This document shows, in pieces, positions 16,288 through 25,133 of a stretch of DNA of 54,801 bases. Under the pieces are notes generated by a model, which worked only from the letters and a program-made list of their open reading frames with translations, was not told the origin of the DNA and searched no databases. The position numbers were made by a program, and so were the translations under genes. The first letter of the stretch is position 1, and each line of letters starts with the position of its first letter. Source of the DNA: Deltaproteobacteria bacterium UBA5205 (GTDB taxonomy: Bacteria; Desulfobacterota; Syntrophorhabdia; Syntrophorhabdales; Syntrophorhabdaceae); contig DHVP01000010.1 in assembly GCA_002412715.1 (NCBI GenBank), positions 1 through 54,801 on the forward strand, in the 5' to 3' direction.

Positions 16288-17328
16288 ATGTTTGAATCAC
16301 TCTTTGGATTCATATCGAAAGATCTGGCAATAGACCTGGGGACGGCAAACACCCTCGTTTATGTCAAAAGCCGGGGGATAGTTTCCAACGAACCTTCGGT
16401 GGTTGCCGTCCATAAAGATTCCCGGGGAACGAAAAAGGTCATAGCCGTTGGCGAAGAGGCAAAGAAGATGCTCGGCAAAACCCCGGGGAACATCGTCGCC
16501 ATCCGCCCCCTGAAAGACGGCGTCATCGCCGACTTCGAAATCACCGAGGCAATGCTCAAATACTTCATCCAGAAGATACACAATAAAAAATCCTACGCGA
16601 GGCCGCGGATCGTCATCTCCGTGCCGTCGGGCATTACACCCGTCGAAAAGAGGGCCGTCAAGGAATCCGCAGAGTCGGCGGGTGCACGTGAGGTCTACCT
16701 CATCGAAGAACCGATGGCCGCAGCCATAGGCGTCGGCCTTCCTATTACCGAACCAAGCGGCAACATGATCGTCGACATCGGCGGAGGCACGACGGAGGTG
16801 GCCGTCATCAGTCTTGCCGGCATCGTCTACTGTAATTCCGTGCGCGTTGCGGGCGACAAGATCGACGAGGCCATCATCCAGTACGTCAAACGGAAATACA
16901 ACCTTCTCATCGGCGAGAGAACGGCGGAGATCATCAAGATCACCATCGGCTCCGCATACCCGAGCTCCGATGAAGAAGAAATGACGATGGAGATCAAGGG
17001 AAGGGACCTCGTTGGCGGGATACCGAAGACGCTGGAGATATCATCCAAGGAGATCAGGGAGGCCATCAACGAACCCGTCAACGCCATCGTTGAGGCCGTC
17101 AGGATCGCCCTCGAGAGGACGCCCCCGGAGCTCGCCTCGGACATCGTCGACAAAGGTATCGTCATAAGCGGCGGCGGAGCGATGTTGAAAAACCTTGATG
17201 TCCTTATCAAGGAAGTCACCCGTCTTCCCGTCATCATTGCCGAAAATCCGTTGACCGCCGTCGTGGAAGGCGCAGGCAAGGCCCTTGATGAGGTAAGTCT
17301 TTTGAAAGAGATAGCGACATATTTTTAA
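16288..17328 (+). CDS. mreB: Rod-shape-determining actin MreB
   Basis: 346 residues, full length. KDLAIDLGTANTLVYVK is the phosphate-1 motif, VISVPSGITPVEKRAVKE and YLIEEPMAAAIGVGLPI are diagnostic for MreB, MIVDIGGGTTEVAVISL is phosphate-2, and VISGGGAMLKNLD is the adenosine motif. The protein forms membrane-bound filaments that position cell-wall synthesis. It is the first gene of a five-gene elongasome operon, indicating a rod-shaped cell. The gap to mreC is 12 bp. Confidence 0.98.
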   Translation: MFESLFGFISKDLAIDLGTANTLVYVKSRGIVSNEPSVVAVHKDSRGTKKVIAVGEEAKKMLGKTPGNIVAIRPLKDGVIADFEITEAMLKYFIQKIHNKKSYARPRIVISVPSGITPVEKRAVKESAESAGAREVYLIEEPMAAAIGVGLPITEPSGNMIVDIGGGTTEVAVISLAGIVYCNSVRVAGDKIDEAIIQYVKRKYNLLIGERTAEIIKITIGSAYPSSDEEEMTMEIKGRDLVGGIPKTLEISSKEIREAINEPVNAIVEAVRIALERTPPELASDIVDKGIVISGGGAMLKNLDVLIKEVTRLPVIIAENPLTAVVEGAGKALDEVSLLKEIATYF

Positions 17329-17340
17329 GATAGTGACGAT

Positions 17341-18141
17341 TTGAGAAATTCGATAGCTATAATCATAGCCATTCTCGTTCTTGTCATATCATTCCTTTCT
17401 TTTACCAACGCACCCTTCGTGGCGAGATCCTATTCCACCGTAAAGAACGGCCTCAGCAGCGTCTTCGGGCCCGTCTTGAGTGTGGCGAGCAAGCCCCTCG
17501 ATGCCGTCGGGGGTGTTTTCGATTCCTATTTCAACCTCGTCGGCGCAAAGAAAGAGAACGCGGAACTGAAGGAAAAATACGAGCGGATCTACGTCGAGAA
17601 CCAGAAACTCGTTGAAACCGAACGGGAGAACGTGCGGCTCAGGAAGCTCCTCGAGTTTTCCCAGAAGAAACCCAATACGATGATGGCGGCAGGCGTAATC
17701 GGGGAAGACCTGAAGAACTGGTTCCGCTGTATAATCATCGACAAGGGCCGCAAGCAGAACGTGCGGGAGAAGATGCCCGTCGTTACGCCCAGGGGAATTG
17801 TGGGGCAGGTGGTTGAAGTGGACCTCTGGCACGCCAAGGTCATGGTACTTAATGACGCGAATTCCTCCATCGATGTCAATGTCGAGGGCAAGAACACCCG
17901 GGGGCTCCTCGAGGGCACGGGTCAGAACACGGTCAAACTGAAGTACGTGATAAAGAATGATGATATCGAAATCGGCGACAAACTTGTCACATCCGGAAAG
18001 GACGGCATATACCCGAAGGGGATCCCGGCCGGGATCGTCATCACGGCCAACAAGAACAAGGCCGGAATCTTTGCCGATATCGATGTCATGCCCTTCAACA
18101 ATTTTAGACAGCTTGACGAAGTCCTGCTCATTAAAAAATAA
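17341..18141 (+). CDS. mreC: Rod-shape-determining protein MreC
   Basis: 266 residues with TTG as the apparent start. There is an N-terminal membrane segment (IAIIIAILVLVISFLSF), then a coiled-coil (KKENAELKEKYERIYVENQK) and the paired beta-barrel periplasmic domain with GVIGEDLKNWFRCIIIDKG, PRGIVGQVVEV and the GIYPKGIPAGIV motif near the end. MreC dimers activate PBP2/RodA. No strong Shine-Dalgarno precedes the TTG, so coupling to mreB translation is likely. The stop codon shares one base with the mreD ATG. Confidence 0.93.
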   Translation: MRNSIAIIIAILVLVISFLSFTNAPFVARSYSTVKNGLSSVFGPVLSVASKPLDAVGGVFDSYFNLVGAKKENAELKEKYERIYVENQKLVETERENVRLRKLLEFSQKKPNTMMAAGVIGEDLKNWFRCIIIDKGRKQNVREKMPVVTPRGIVGQVVEVDLWHAKVMVLNDANSSIDVNVEGKNTRGLLEGTGQNTVKLKYVIKNDDIEIGDKLVTSGKDGIYPKGIPAGIVITANKNKAGIFADIDVMPFNNFRQLDEVLLIKK

Positions 18142-18632
18142 TGAAAACCACTGTATACATCATAATCGGCATCCTGCTTCTCGTTCTTGAAGCGGCGATA
18201 TCCCCGCACGTCTCTCTCGATGTCCTCAGGCCGGAACTGGGGATGCCCATCCTCCTCTATGTGACCTTCTTCCTGGGGGCCTCGTCAGGGCTTATCGCAG
18301 CGTTGTCTATCGGCCTTGCCGAAGAAGGACTTTCCGCAGCACCCAACGGTTCGCTTCTCTTCGTCAGCATCTGCATTTACCTGATCGCCGTAGCGATGCG
18401 CAGGAAATTCTTTATCGATTCCAAGTACAGCTTCGCATACCTGTCCAGCGCCTCCGTCATTGCTCAATCCTTTCTTTTCCTGGCGTTGTCGTTCTTCGCC
18501 CGCGGTGAGGCCCGCGGCGCCGTCAGCATACTTTTTTATACGCTGCCGAACGCCATCGTCACCGGTTTTGTGTCCATCATCCTCTTTTCCTTCATCGAGT
18601 ATCTCAACAACACCGTGCTGGAGAGGAATTAA
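18141..18632 (+). CDS. mreD: Rod-shape-determining protein MreD
   Basis: A 163-residue membrane protein with about five hydrophobic helices (YIIIGILLLVLEAAI; LGMPILLYVTFFLGASSGLIAAL; LLFVSICIYLIAVAM; SASVIAQSFLFLALSFFA; AIVTGFVSIILFSFIEYL). Sequence conservation in MreD is low; the call rests on size, topology and its place between mreC and mrdA. It ends one base before the mrdA start codon. Confidence 0.85.
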   Translation: MKTTVYIIIGILLLVLEAAISPHVSLDVLRPELGMPILLYVTFFLGASSGLIAALSIGLAEEGLSAAPNGSLLFVSICIYLIAVAMRRKFFIDSKYSFAYLSSASVIAQSFLFLALSFFARGEARGAVSILFYTLPNAIVTGFVSIILFSFIEYLNNTVLERN

Positions 18633-20438
18633 ATGAAGGAAGAGAATCTTTCCAGCAAGTACAAATGGTGCACCCTTGTTCTCGTTATAACAATGACGGT
18701 TCTTCTCATCAGGCTCTGGGACCTCCAGATAATGCGCGGGGCCGAGATGCGCAAACTCTCGGAACAAAACCGCATCAGGGTAAAGAAGATCGTCGCGCCG
18801 CGGGGTATCATCTACGACAGGATGGGAAAGGTCCTCGCGGACACGCGGCCGTCCTTCAATATTTATCTTACCCCCGAAGATATCCGCGACTTCAGCCAGA
18901 CCGTGGACGGGCTTGCCAAACTCATCGCCTGTGACCGTGAGGAGATCATCGAGAAAATGAAGGCTGCCAGTGGAATGCCGCCTTCTTTCCCCATCAAGAT
19001 CAAGTCGGACATACCCATGGATGAGGTTGCCCGGGTCGAGGCCCACAGGGTATACATTCCGGGCATCTCCATACAGATCGAGCCGAAGCGGAACTATCCC
19101 TATGCGGCGTCATTCGCGCACGTCATCGGTTACGTATCGGAGGTAAGCGACGAAGAGCTCAAGGACAAGAAGAAACACAAGGACTATTCCCCCGGCGATT
19201 ATATCGGCAAATACGGGCTCGAACGGTCATATGAAAACGATCTCAGGGGGGTTGACGGGGAAAAACGTGTCGAGGTGGACGCCATCGGACGGGAAGTCAG
19301 AACCCTTGACGTCATCGATCCCATACCGGGAAACAGTCTCCATCTGAACCTGGACCTCGAGCTCCAGCTCAGCGCCGACAAGGCCCTTGAAACCAGAAAG
19401 GGTGCCGCCGCCGCCCTCAACCCCAAGACGGGGGGCGTCCTGGTTCTCGCAAGCCGTCCGGGATTCGACCCGAACCTGTTCGCCTCGGGAATTTCGAAAA
19501 CGGATTGGCAAAAAATTGCGCTGGACAAGCTGCACCCTCTTCAAAACAGGGCCATTCAGGGTGGATACCCGCCGGGGTCGACCTTTAAGATACTGCTCGC
19601 CTTGAGGGCCCTCGACCTCGGGATCATCAACGAACGAACCACTTTCAGCTGCGGCGGCGGCTTCGCCTACGGCAACCGTGTCTTCAAATGCTGGAAAAAA
19701 GGGGGACATGGAAGTGTGTCGGTGCATCGGGCGATCGTGGAATCCTGCGACGTATTTTTCTATAACGTGGGCCTCAAGCTCGGCGTAGACCGTATCCATG
19801 ACTTCGGCAACACCCTCGGCCTGGGACGGGTAACCGGGATCGATCTTCCCAATGAGCAAAAGGGTCTCCTCCCCTCGACGGAATGGAAGAAAAGGCGGTA
19901 TAACCAGCCCTGGTATGAAGGCGAGACGGTCTCCGTCGCCATCGGCCAGGGAGCAGTCTGGCTGACACCGATACAACTTGCCATGCTCTCATCGTTCGTG
20001 GCGGGCGACGGAAAGAATTACAAGCCCCAGATCGTCAACCGGATCGTCTCGACGGAAGGTAAGGTAATCAAGACTTTCGAGCCCGTCGTCAACGCCGACT
20101 TGAAACTGAAACCAGGGGTGTTGACGATCGTCAAGGACGGGATGCGCGGAGTCGTCAACGAACCGGGCGGCACTGCCGGTGCCTCGAAAGTGCAGAATGT
20201 ATTGATGAGCGGGAAGACCGGCACCGCCCAGGCGGGTTCCGACAAGGTAAAGCTTGGCGATCACGCCTGGTTCATTGCATATGCCCCGTCGGATGACGCA
20301 TCCGTCGCCATGGCAATACTTGTGGAGCACGGGCTCCACGGTTCATCCGCGGCCGCGCCTATCGCAAAGGGCATCACGGAGACACTCTTCAAGGTTAAAA
20401 CAGTCATAAAGGAAGCAAAGGCAAATGAGAATCGATAA
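18633..20438 (+). CDS. mrdA: Penicillin-binding protein 2 (elongasome transpeptidase)
   Basis: 601 residues. It has a short cytoplasmic start, one membrane anchor (CTLVLVITMTVLLIRLWDLQ), a PBP-dimer domain (KKIVAPRGIIYDRMGKVLAD), and a transpeptidase domain with the catalytic S-x-x-K in PPGSTFKILLALR, the S-x-N-like SCD in IVESCDVFFYNVGLKLG, and SGKTGTAQ. YPPGSTFK is also the signature for PBP2. It cross-links peptidoglycan during elongation together with RodA. It overlaps rodA by 14 bp. Confidence 0.97.
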   Translation: MKEENLSSKYKWCTLVLVITMTVLLIRLWDLQIMRGAEMRKLSEQNRIRVKKIVAPRGIIYDRMGKVLADTRPSFNIYLTPEDIRDFSQTVDGLAKLIACDREEIIEKMKAASGMPPSFPIKIKSDIPMDEVARVEAHRVYIPGISIQIEPKRNYPYAASFAHVIGYVSEVSDEELKDKKKHKDYSPGDYIGKYGLERSYENDLRGVDGEKRVEVDAIGREVRTLDVIDPIPGNSLHLNLDLELQLSADKALETRKGAAAALNPKTGGVLVLASRPGFDPNLFASGISKTDWQKIALDKLHPLQNRAIQGGYPPGSTFKILLALRALDLGIINERTTFSCGGGFAYGNRVFKCWKKGGHGSVSVHRAIVESCDVFFYNVGLKLGVDRIHDFGNTLGLGRVTGIDLPNEQKGLLPSTEWKKRRYNQPWYEGETVSVAIGQGAVWLTPIQLAMLSSFVAGDGKNYKPQIVNRIVSTEGKVIKTFEPVVNADLKLKPGVLTIVKDGMRGVVNEPGGTAGASKVQNVLMSGKTGTAQAGSDKVKLGDHAWFIAYAPSDDASVAMAILVEHGLHGSSAAAPIAKGITETLFKVKTVIKEAKANENR

Positions 20439-21531
20439 ACGAAGATATTACCATCTCGATTGGTACCTCATCATAAACGGGCTTCTGATATTCGGCATCG
20501 GCCTCCTGAATCTTGTGAGCGCTACAAGCTCCTTTTCCAGCGGCTCTTACAATTTCATGATCAAACAGCTCATAGCCTTCGCGATGGGGCTTGTGCTCAT
20601 AGTCATCGTCATGTACTATGACTACCGCGTCATAGCCAATCACTCGCGGTGGATCTACCTAGGAGGAATTTTCCTCGTCGTCCTTGTCCTCATCATCGGG
20701 CTTGCCGCGGGAGGGGCCAAACGGTGGATCAGTATCTTCGGGTTCAGCATCCAGCCGTCGGAATTGATGAAGCCCATTCTGGTCATCTTCCTTGCGAACA
20801 TGCTGTACGAGAAAAAAAGACAGAACACGCCATTGAGCCTGAAGGACATCGCCAAACCGCTTTTGTGGACCCTGATACCCTTCGTCCTCATCGTGAAGCA
20901 ACCGGACCTCGGGACCGGCATCGTGATCATCCTCGTCTGTTTTGCCATTCTGTGGTACATAGGTCTCAAGAAATCAACCTATGCCGTTCTCTTCGGCGTC
21001 GGCGCCATATCGCCCTTCATCGCCTGGCACTATCTCATGAAACCCTATCAGAAGATGCGCGTCCTGAGCTTCATCAACATCGACGCCGACCCCGCCGGTT
21101 TCGGATACCACGCCAAGCAGGCCATTATCGCCGTGGGATCGGGAAGGTTCCTGGGCAAGGGTTTCATGGCGGGAACGCAGCACAAGCTCCAATTCATACC
21201 GGAGCACCACACGGACTTCATTTTTACGGTTTTCAGCGAGGAATGGGGTTTTATCGGCTCCGTCGTCCTCTTCGCACTCTTCATTTCCTTCATCAACCGC
21301 TGCCTGAAAATCGCCATGAACGCCCATGACGAACTGGGTGCCATCATAGCCTTCGGTATCGCTTCCATCATCTACGTGCAATTCACCATCAACGTCATGA
21401 TGGCGATCCACCTGGCCCCCGTCGTCGGCATCCCCCTGCCGTTCATCAGCTACGGTGGTTCATCCCTCCTCTCAATGCTGGTCTCGGTAGGCCTGCTCCT
21501 GAACATCAGCACCCGAAGATATATGTTTTAG
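20425..21531 (+). CDS. rodA: SEDS glycosyltransferase RodA
   Basis: A 368-residue polytopic membrane protein of the SEDS family, with about ten helices. GAKRWISIFGFSIQPSELMKP is the family signature, VLIVKQPDLGTGIVIILVC carries the conserved K-Q-P-D-L-G-T, and EHHTDFIFTVFSEEWGFIGS and PLPFISYGGSSLLS are C-terminal hallmarks. RodA polymerises lipid II; PBP2 cross-links the product. Last gene of the operon; transcription likely stops at the hairpin 21736-21778. Confidence 0.97.
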   Translation: MRIDKRRYYHLDWYLIINGLLIFGIGLLNLVSATSSFSSGSYNFMIKQLIAFAMGLVLIVIVMYYDYRVIANHSRWIYLGGIFLVVLVLIIGLAAGGAKRWISIFGFSIQPSELMKPILVIFLANMLYEKKRQNTPLSLKDIAKPLLWTLIPFVLIVKQPDLGTGIVIILVCFAILWYIGLKKSTYAVLFGVGAISPFIAWHYLMKPYQKMRVLSFINIDADPAGFGYHAKQAIIAVGSGRFLGKGFMAGTQHKLQFIPEHHTDFIFTVFSEEWGFIGSVVLFALFISFINRCLKIAMNAHDELGAIIAFGIASIIYVQFTINVMMAIHLAPVVGIPLPFISYGGSSLLSMLVSVGLLLNISTRRYMF

Positions 21532-21536
21532 AGGCG

Positions 21537-21560
21537 GGTAATGGGTTCGGGGTGATGGGA
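21537..21560. repeat. ATGGGTT-type intergenic repeat
   Basis: GGGTAATGGGTTCGGGGTGA and the adjacent TGGGA, right after the rodA stop, match the repeat types at 1679 and 25596. Confidence 0.5.
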
Positions 21561-21612
21561 AATGCCCCGTGCTCACGTGATGATCACCAGCTTCCGCGAC
21601 ATTCACACTCTT

Positions 21613-21736
21613 GTCCTGAGCCCAGATCGGACCAATACCGAGGCGGCGAGGAGAAGGCACCGGAGGCGTACATCTGTACGTCGAGGATGCCGACGACGAA
21701 GACAACGAAGGGATTGGTCCGATCTGGGCTCAGGAC
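21613..21736. mobile_element. MITE-like palindromic element
   Basis: A 124-bp unit is bounded by perfect 24-bp inverted termini (21613-21636 and 21713-21736; the left arm begins GTCCTGAGCCCAGATC). A small central palindrome, GTACATCTGTAC, sits at 21668-21679. It carries no credible gene and no clear target-site duplication. The ends would form a long stem in RNA or single-stranded DNA, as in miniature inverted-repeat or REP-like elements. I have the impression that similar sequences occur in Geobacter-type genomes but cannot check it here. Confidence 0.6.
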
Positions 21737-21778
21737 TAAAAGACCGGGGCTGATGGTTCTTAAGCCCCGGTCTTTTAG
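21736..21778 (+). terminator. Strong bidirectional terminator after rodA
   Basis: A perfect 16-bp stem (CTAAAAGACCGGGGCT, 21736-21751, with its complement at 21763-21778) has an 11-nt loop. The arms provide A and T tracts on both strands, so it could end both rodA transcripts and transcripts from the minus-strand GNAT gene. Confidence 0.85.
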
Positions 21779-21812
21779 TGGTATATACCACCGGGCCGGC
21801 AAAAGTCGGCCC
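21778..21812. other. Palindrome plus small hairpin
   Basis: GTGGTATATACCAC (21778-21791) is a perfect 14-bp palindrome. It is followed directly by a GGGCCG/CGGCCC hairpin (21793-21812). Together with the preceding terminator, three dyads lie head to tail between converging genes. They may be a second terminator for the minus-strand gene. Confidence 0.5.
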
Positions 21813-21825
21813 TTTGCAGACTACT

Positions 21826-22269
21826 TCAGATCTTCATTTCAAGATTGATCATATCCCCCCTTTTAAAACCCATCCTGTCGAAGAACTTCAGGAGATCCCA
21901 ATCTCTCCAGTTCACGAAGACATAGATGGTGTCGACACCAACCTTCTTGAACATGGAGAACATCTCCCGGAAGAGGAGCCGGGCGATGCCCTTTTTCTGA
22001 TACTCTTTCCGGACGCCCAGGGTGTCGATCCAGGCGATGTTTTCCGGTATACCATATTCCCACCCGCTCGCGCTGCCCACAATGAAACCTATGACACGAC
22101 CATCGACCTCTGCGGCGAGCGAAGGGACTCCTGATACCTCGGCCCTCTCCAGCCTGACTTCCCAGTAGTCCCTTCTTTTTGTCCCCAGGAGTGATTCGTC
22201 GATATCGGTGACGGCATCGAGATCTTTCAAGGTGAGCACTTTCAACTTAACGGGCCCAATGAGATCCAC
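21826..22269 (-). CDS. GNAT-family N-acetyltransferase
   Basis: A 147-residue acetyltransferase of RimI-like size. The acetyl-CoA site is visible as IDTLGVRKEYQKKGIARLLF (motif A, V-x-x-x-Q-x-x-G-I-A), preceded by the SLAAEVDGRVIGFIVG strand pair and followed by FFDRMGFKRGD (motif B). The substrate cannot be predicted. It is a single gene on the minus strand, ending against the dyad cluster at 21736-21812. Confidence 0.88.
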   Translation of the reverse strand: MDLIGPVKLKVLTLKDLDAVTDIDESLLGTKRRDYWEVRLERAEVSGVPSLAAEVDGRVIGFIVGSASGWEYGIPENIAWIDTLGVRKEYQKKGIARLLFREMFSMFKKVGVDTIYVFVNWRDWDLLKFFDRMGFKRGDMINLEMKI

Positions 22270-22409
22270 GGCTTGTGCCTCCCCGTATTACTTCTTTTCT
22301 TACTGTCGAGTATAGCAGACAAAAGGCGGATGTCAACAGAGGCCGAGGTTACACGTTATCGGCCGGAGGAGCAGGTGTACAGGTTGCCACCTTACCGGAC
22401 GGCCGTGAT

Positions 22410-22435
22410 CCATACTTTGCAGCGGCAAGGTATGG
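22410..22435. other. 11-bp hairpin in the gap before ruvX
   Basis: CCATACTTTGC pairs with GCAAGGTATGG around AGCG, with one G-T pair. It lies in the 272-bp gap between the GNAT gene and ruvX, in which I see no gene; the hairpin has no T tract. Confidence 0.45.
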
Positions 22436-22508
22436 TATCTTCACTGGCGTACCTTGAGACGCTCGCCTCCAGGCCCTCGCCCCTTGCCCGCAGCCTTCCG
22501 TTTTGTTC

Positions 22509-22536
22509 TTGAAACTAAAGCAAAAACTGCTATAAT
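22509..22536 (+). promoter_or_regulatory. Promoter of ruvX, apparently leaderless
   Basis: TTGAAA (22509-22514), a 16-bp spacer and a perfect TATAAT (22531-22536). The ATG is at 22542, about where transcription should start, and there is no Shine-Dalgarno. Confidence 0.65.
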
Positions 22537-22541
22537 AATTG

Positions 22542-22958
22542 ATGCGTATACTCGGATTGGATGTGGGGGACAAGAAGATCGGGGTGTCTTTGTCCGATCC
22601 CACGTTTTTGATCGCCCAGGGCCTGAAGCTTTATCGGCGCTCTTCCCTTGAGGAAGACCTCAGGGAATTCAAGCGCATCATCGAGGAGCATGAGGTCGGG
22701 GAGATCGTTATAGGCCTTCCCAGGAATCTGAACGGCACAATCGGAACAAGAGCGCAGACAGTCATGGGATTTGCCGACAGGATAAGGGAATCGCTCGCTA
22801 TTCCCGTTACGCTCTGGGACGAACGCTTCAGCACTAATGAGGCACACAGGGTCTTCGACATGGCGGACGTGTGCCATAAGAAGAGAAAACCCTATCTGGA
22901 TATCATGGCGTCACAGATAATTCTGCAGGGATACCTTGATGCTCGCAACGCGCGATAA
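22542..22958 (+). CDS. ruvX: RuvX/YqgF: putative Holliday-junction resolvase or pre-16S rRNA nuclease
   Basis: A 138-residue RNase-H-fold protein. RILGLDVGDKKIGVSLSDP holds the first catalytic Asp, EIVIGLPRNLNGTIG and the E-R-F-S-T-N-E-A stretch (LWDERFSTNEAHR) hold further active-site acids, and the C-terminal DIMASQIILQGYL matches the conserved D-x-x-A-A-x-x-I-L-Q. ATG 22542 is preferred over a TTG one codon earlier. It overlaps mltG by 20 bp. Confidence 0.93.
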   Translation: MRILGLDVGDKKIGVSLSDPTFLIAQGLKLYRRSSLEEDLREFKRIIEEHEVGEIVIGLPRNLNGTIGTRAQTVMGFADRIRESLAIPVTLWDERFSTNEAHRVFDMADVCHKKRKPYLDIMASQIILQGYLDARNAR

Positions 22959-23937
22959 GAAAACCATTGTCATAGCCTTCATAATTTTCATGTTCTCACA
23001 GACTCTCATATTCGCGAGCATCCCCAGGGACAGCGACCCCTCAAAACTCTCTGTGGTCATAAAGCAGGGGACGGGTCTCAGCGAAATAGCCGATGTCCTC
23101 AAAAAGGAAGGTCTTATCTATTCAAAAACGCTCTTCATGGCCGGTTCTCTCATGTACAGGGGCAGGCTCATAGCCGGTGAATACGAGCTCCAGCGGGACA
23201 TGTCCACCATTGAGATACTCAGGAAGATGGGGCAGGGCAAACGGAAGATCTACGCCCTGAAGATCATAGAAGGTCATAACATATACACTATAGCCGACAC
23301 TATCGACCGCAGCGGAATCATGACGAGACAGGAGTTCCTGGACCTCGCCACGGACAGAACATACCTGGAACGTATCGGTGTCCCCTCCGATTCGCTCGAA
23401 GGGTATCTGTTCGCGGATACATACTTTTACAGCAAGGAGATCAACAGGGAAACATTCATCGAAAGGATAGCGCGAAGGACGCTCAGACTTTTTGACGACA
23501 ACGGCATCAAGGAAAAGATGGCGTCCGGGGGCATGGACATACACAAGACGCTCACCCTTGCCTCCATGATCGAGAAAGAATCACGGGCGAGTGAAGAAAA
23601 ACCCCTGGTCTCCGCGGTTTTCCACAACAGGGTCAGGAAGGGCATGTCCTTCGACTGCGATCCCACCGTCGTTTACGGAACAAAGGGTTTCGGAGCCCCT
23701 ATCAGAAAGATCGATCTTGTCACCCCTACGCCTTATAACACATATGCATTCAAAGGGTACCCGAAGGGGCCCATCTGCAGCCCGGGAAAGATTTCCATTA
23801 TGGCGGCGTTGAACCCGGCCCCGGTGGACTATCTTTACTTCGTCTCAAAGAACGATGGCACCCATGTCTTCTCACGCGACATGGCTGAGCATAACAGATA
23901 CGTAAACATGTATCAGAGAATCAGGACAACACAATAA
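22939..23937 (+). CDS. mltG: Endolytic transglycosylase MltG
   Basis: 332 residues with an N-terminal membrane anchor (TIVIAFIIFMFSQTLIFA) and the YceG periplasmic domain. TLASMIEKESRASEEKPLVSAVFHNR contains the catalytic Glu (E-K-E), and CDPTVVYG, TPYNTYAFKGYPKGPICSPG and NPAPVDYLYFVSKNDGTHVFS are diagnostic blocks. It cleaves nascent glycan strands and helps set their length, in keeping with the nearby elongasome genes. The start lies inside the end of ruvX; a TTG one codon earlier is possible. Confidence 0.95.
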   Translation: MLATRDKKTIVIAFIIFMFSQTLIFASIPRDSDPSKLSVVIKQGTGLSEIADVLKKEGLIYSKTLFMAGSLMYRGRLIAGEYELQRDMSTIEILRKMGQGKRKIYALKIIEGHNIYTIADTIDRSGIMTRQEFLDLATDRTYLERIGVPSDSLEGYLFADTYFYSKEINRETFIERIARRTLRLFDDNGIKEKMASGGMDIHKTLTLASMIEKESRASEEKPLVSAVFHNRVRKGMSFDCDPTVVYGTKGFGAPIRKIDLVTPTPYNTYAFKGYPKGPICSPGKISIMAALNPAPVDYLYFVSKNDGTHVFSRDMAEHNRYVNMYQRIRTTQ

Positions 23938-23950
23938 TAAGGAGGAATGT

Positions 23951-25132
23951 ATGGCAAAAGATGTTGCAGTTATCGGCGTTGGCCAGACGTACTTCGTCAG
24001 GGGCTATGAAGGCTCCATCAGAGAACTGGCCTTCGAAGCCTTCAGAGAAGCAATGCAGGACGCAAACCTCACCGCCAAGGACGTGGACGCATCCATATTC
24101 TGCTCCGCCCCGGAATATGACAAGCAGAGATCACCCGCGGGCGTCCTCGCTGAATATCTCGGACTTGTCCCACAGCCGACATTCTACGTTGAGACCGTAT
24201 GCTCGTCAAGCACGGTAGGCGTCAAGATCGGCTACAGCATGATCAAGGCAGGTCTCCATGACATCGTCGTCGTTTGCGGTTTCCAGAAGATGTCCGAGAT
24301 CACCTCCGCCGAGTCCCAGGAAAGAATGGGGCGTGGCGGCGACATCCAGTGGGAAGCCCCCTTCGGCACGATGATGCCGGCTTACTACGCGCTCTATGCC
24401 CAGGCATATCTGGCGAAAAACGGTCTTACCCTCGACGACCTCAGGGATGTAAGGGTAAAGGCAGCCACGTACGGCCAGATCAATGAAAGGGCCGTTTACC
24501 GCAAAGGCGTAAAGCCCGAGGATTTCGATCCCAAGAACCCCGATGCCAAGATGGCCGGCCCTGTTGCATCGCCCCTTCGCGTGGGCGACTGTTGTGCAAA
24601 CGCGGATGGCGCATCATGCATCATTCTCGCGAATGCCGAAAAGGCAAAGATATTCCAGAAAAAACCCGTCTGGATCCTTGGTATAGGCGCGGCGTCCGAG
24701 GTCGTCAACATGGCGGCACGGCCCGACTTCTCCAAAGGTCTTCAGGTTGCCAAGGCAGCCGCCAATATCGCCTATAAGATGGCCGGTGTAGGCCCCAAAG
24801 ACATAAATGTCGCCGAAGTCCATGACTGCTTCACCATTGCAGAGATCATGGCATATGAAGGCCTCGGCTTCGCACCCGAGGGCGACGGCAAATCGCTCAT
24901 CAGGGAAAAGGCGACCTATAAAGAAGGCAAGATCCCCGTGAACGTAGACGGCGGCCTCCTCTCAAAAGGCCACCCGATCGGAGCAACAGGCGGATCGCAG
25001 ATTCGGACCATCGTCCTCCAGCTCAGGGACGAAGCCGGCCCGATGCAGGTTAAAGATCCTCAGATCGGCCTCAACCACAATATCGGCGGTGTGGGCCTCT
25101 ACGGAAACGTCACTATTTTTGGGAGGGACTAA
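23951..25132 (+). CDS. Thiolase-family acyl-CoA acetyltransferase (SCP2/BbsB-like)
   Basis: 393 residues, typical thiolase length. The nucleophilic Cys is in VETVCSSSTVGVKIG. EVHDCFTIAEIMAYE, GGLLSKGHPIGATGGSQI (catalytic His) and NHNIGGVGLYG follow, as in the SCP2-type branch that works with a DUF35 partner. GGAGGAATGT contains the ribosome site. The next gene encodes that DUF35 protein 1 bp downstream. Such pairs carry out thiolytic cleavage or condensation of unusual acyl-CoAs, for example 2-benzoylsuccinyl-CoA by BbsAB in toluene degradation. The substrate here is unknown. Confidence 0.9.
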   Translation: MAKDVAVIGVGQTYFVRGYEGSIRELAFEAFREAMQDANLTAKDVDASIFCSAPEYDKQRSPAGVLAEYLGLVPQPTFYVETVCSSSTVGVKIGYSMIKAGLHDIVVVCGFQKMSEITSAESQERMGRGGDIQWEAPFGTMMPAYYALYAQAYLAKNGLTLDDLRDVRVKAATYGQINERAVYRKGVKPEDFDPKNPDAKMAGPVASPLRVGDCCANADGASCIILANAEKAKIFQKKPVWILGIGAASEVVNMAARPDFSKGLQVAKAAANIAYKMAGVGPKDINVAEVHDCFTIAEIMAYEGLGFAPEGDGKSLIREKATYKEGKIPVNVDGGLLSKGHPIGATGGSQIRTIVLQLRDEAGPMQVKDPQIGLNHNIGGVGLYGNVTIFGRD

Positions 25133-25133
25133 G

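Noticed and set aside
22273..22512. Small gene in the gap before ruvX
   Set aside because: Open frames on both strands have no ribosome site, no motif and overlap the hairpin at 22410-22435.
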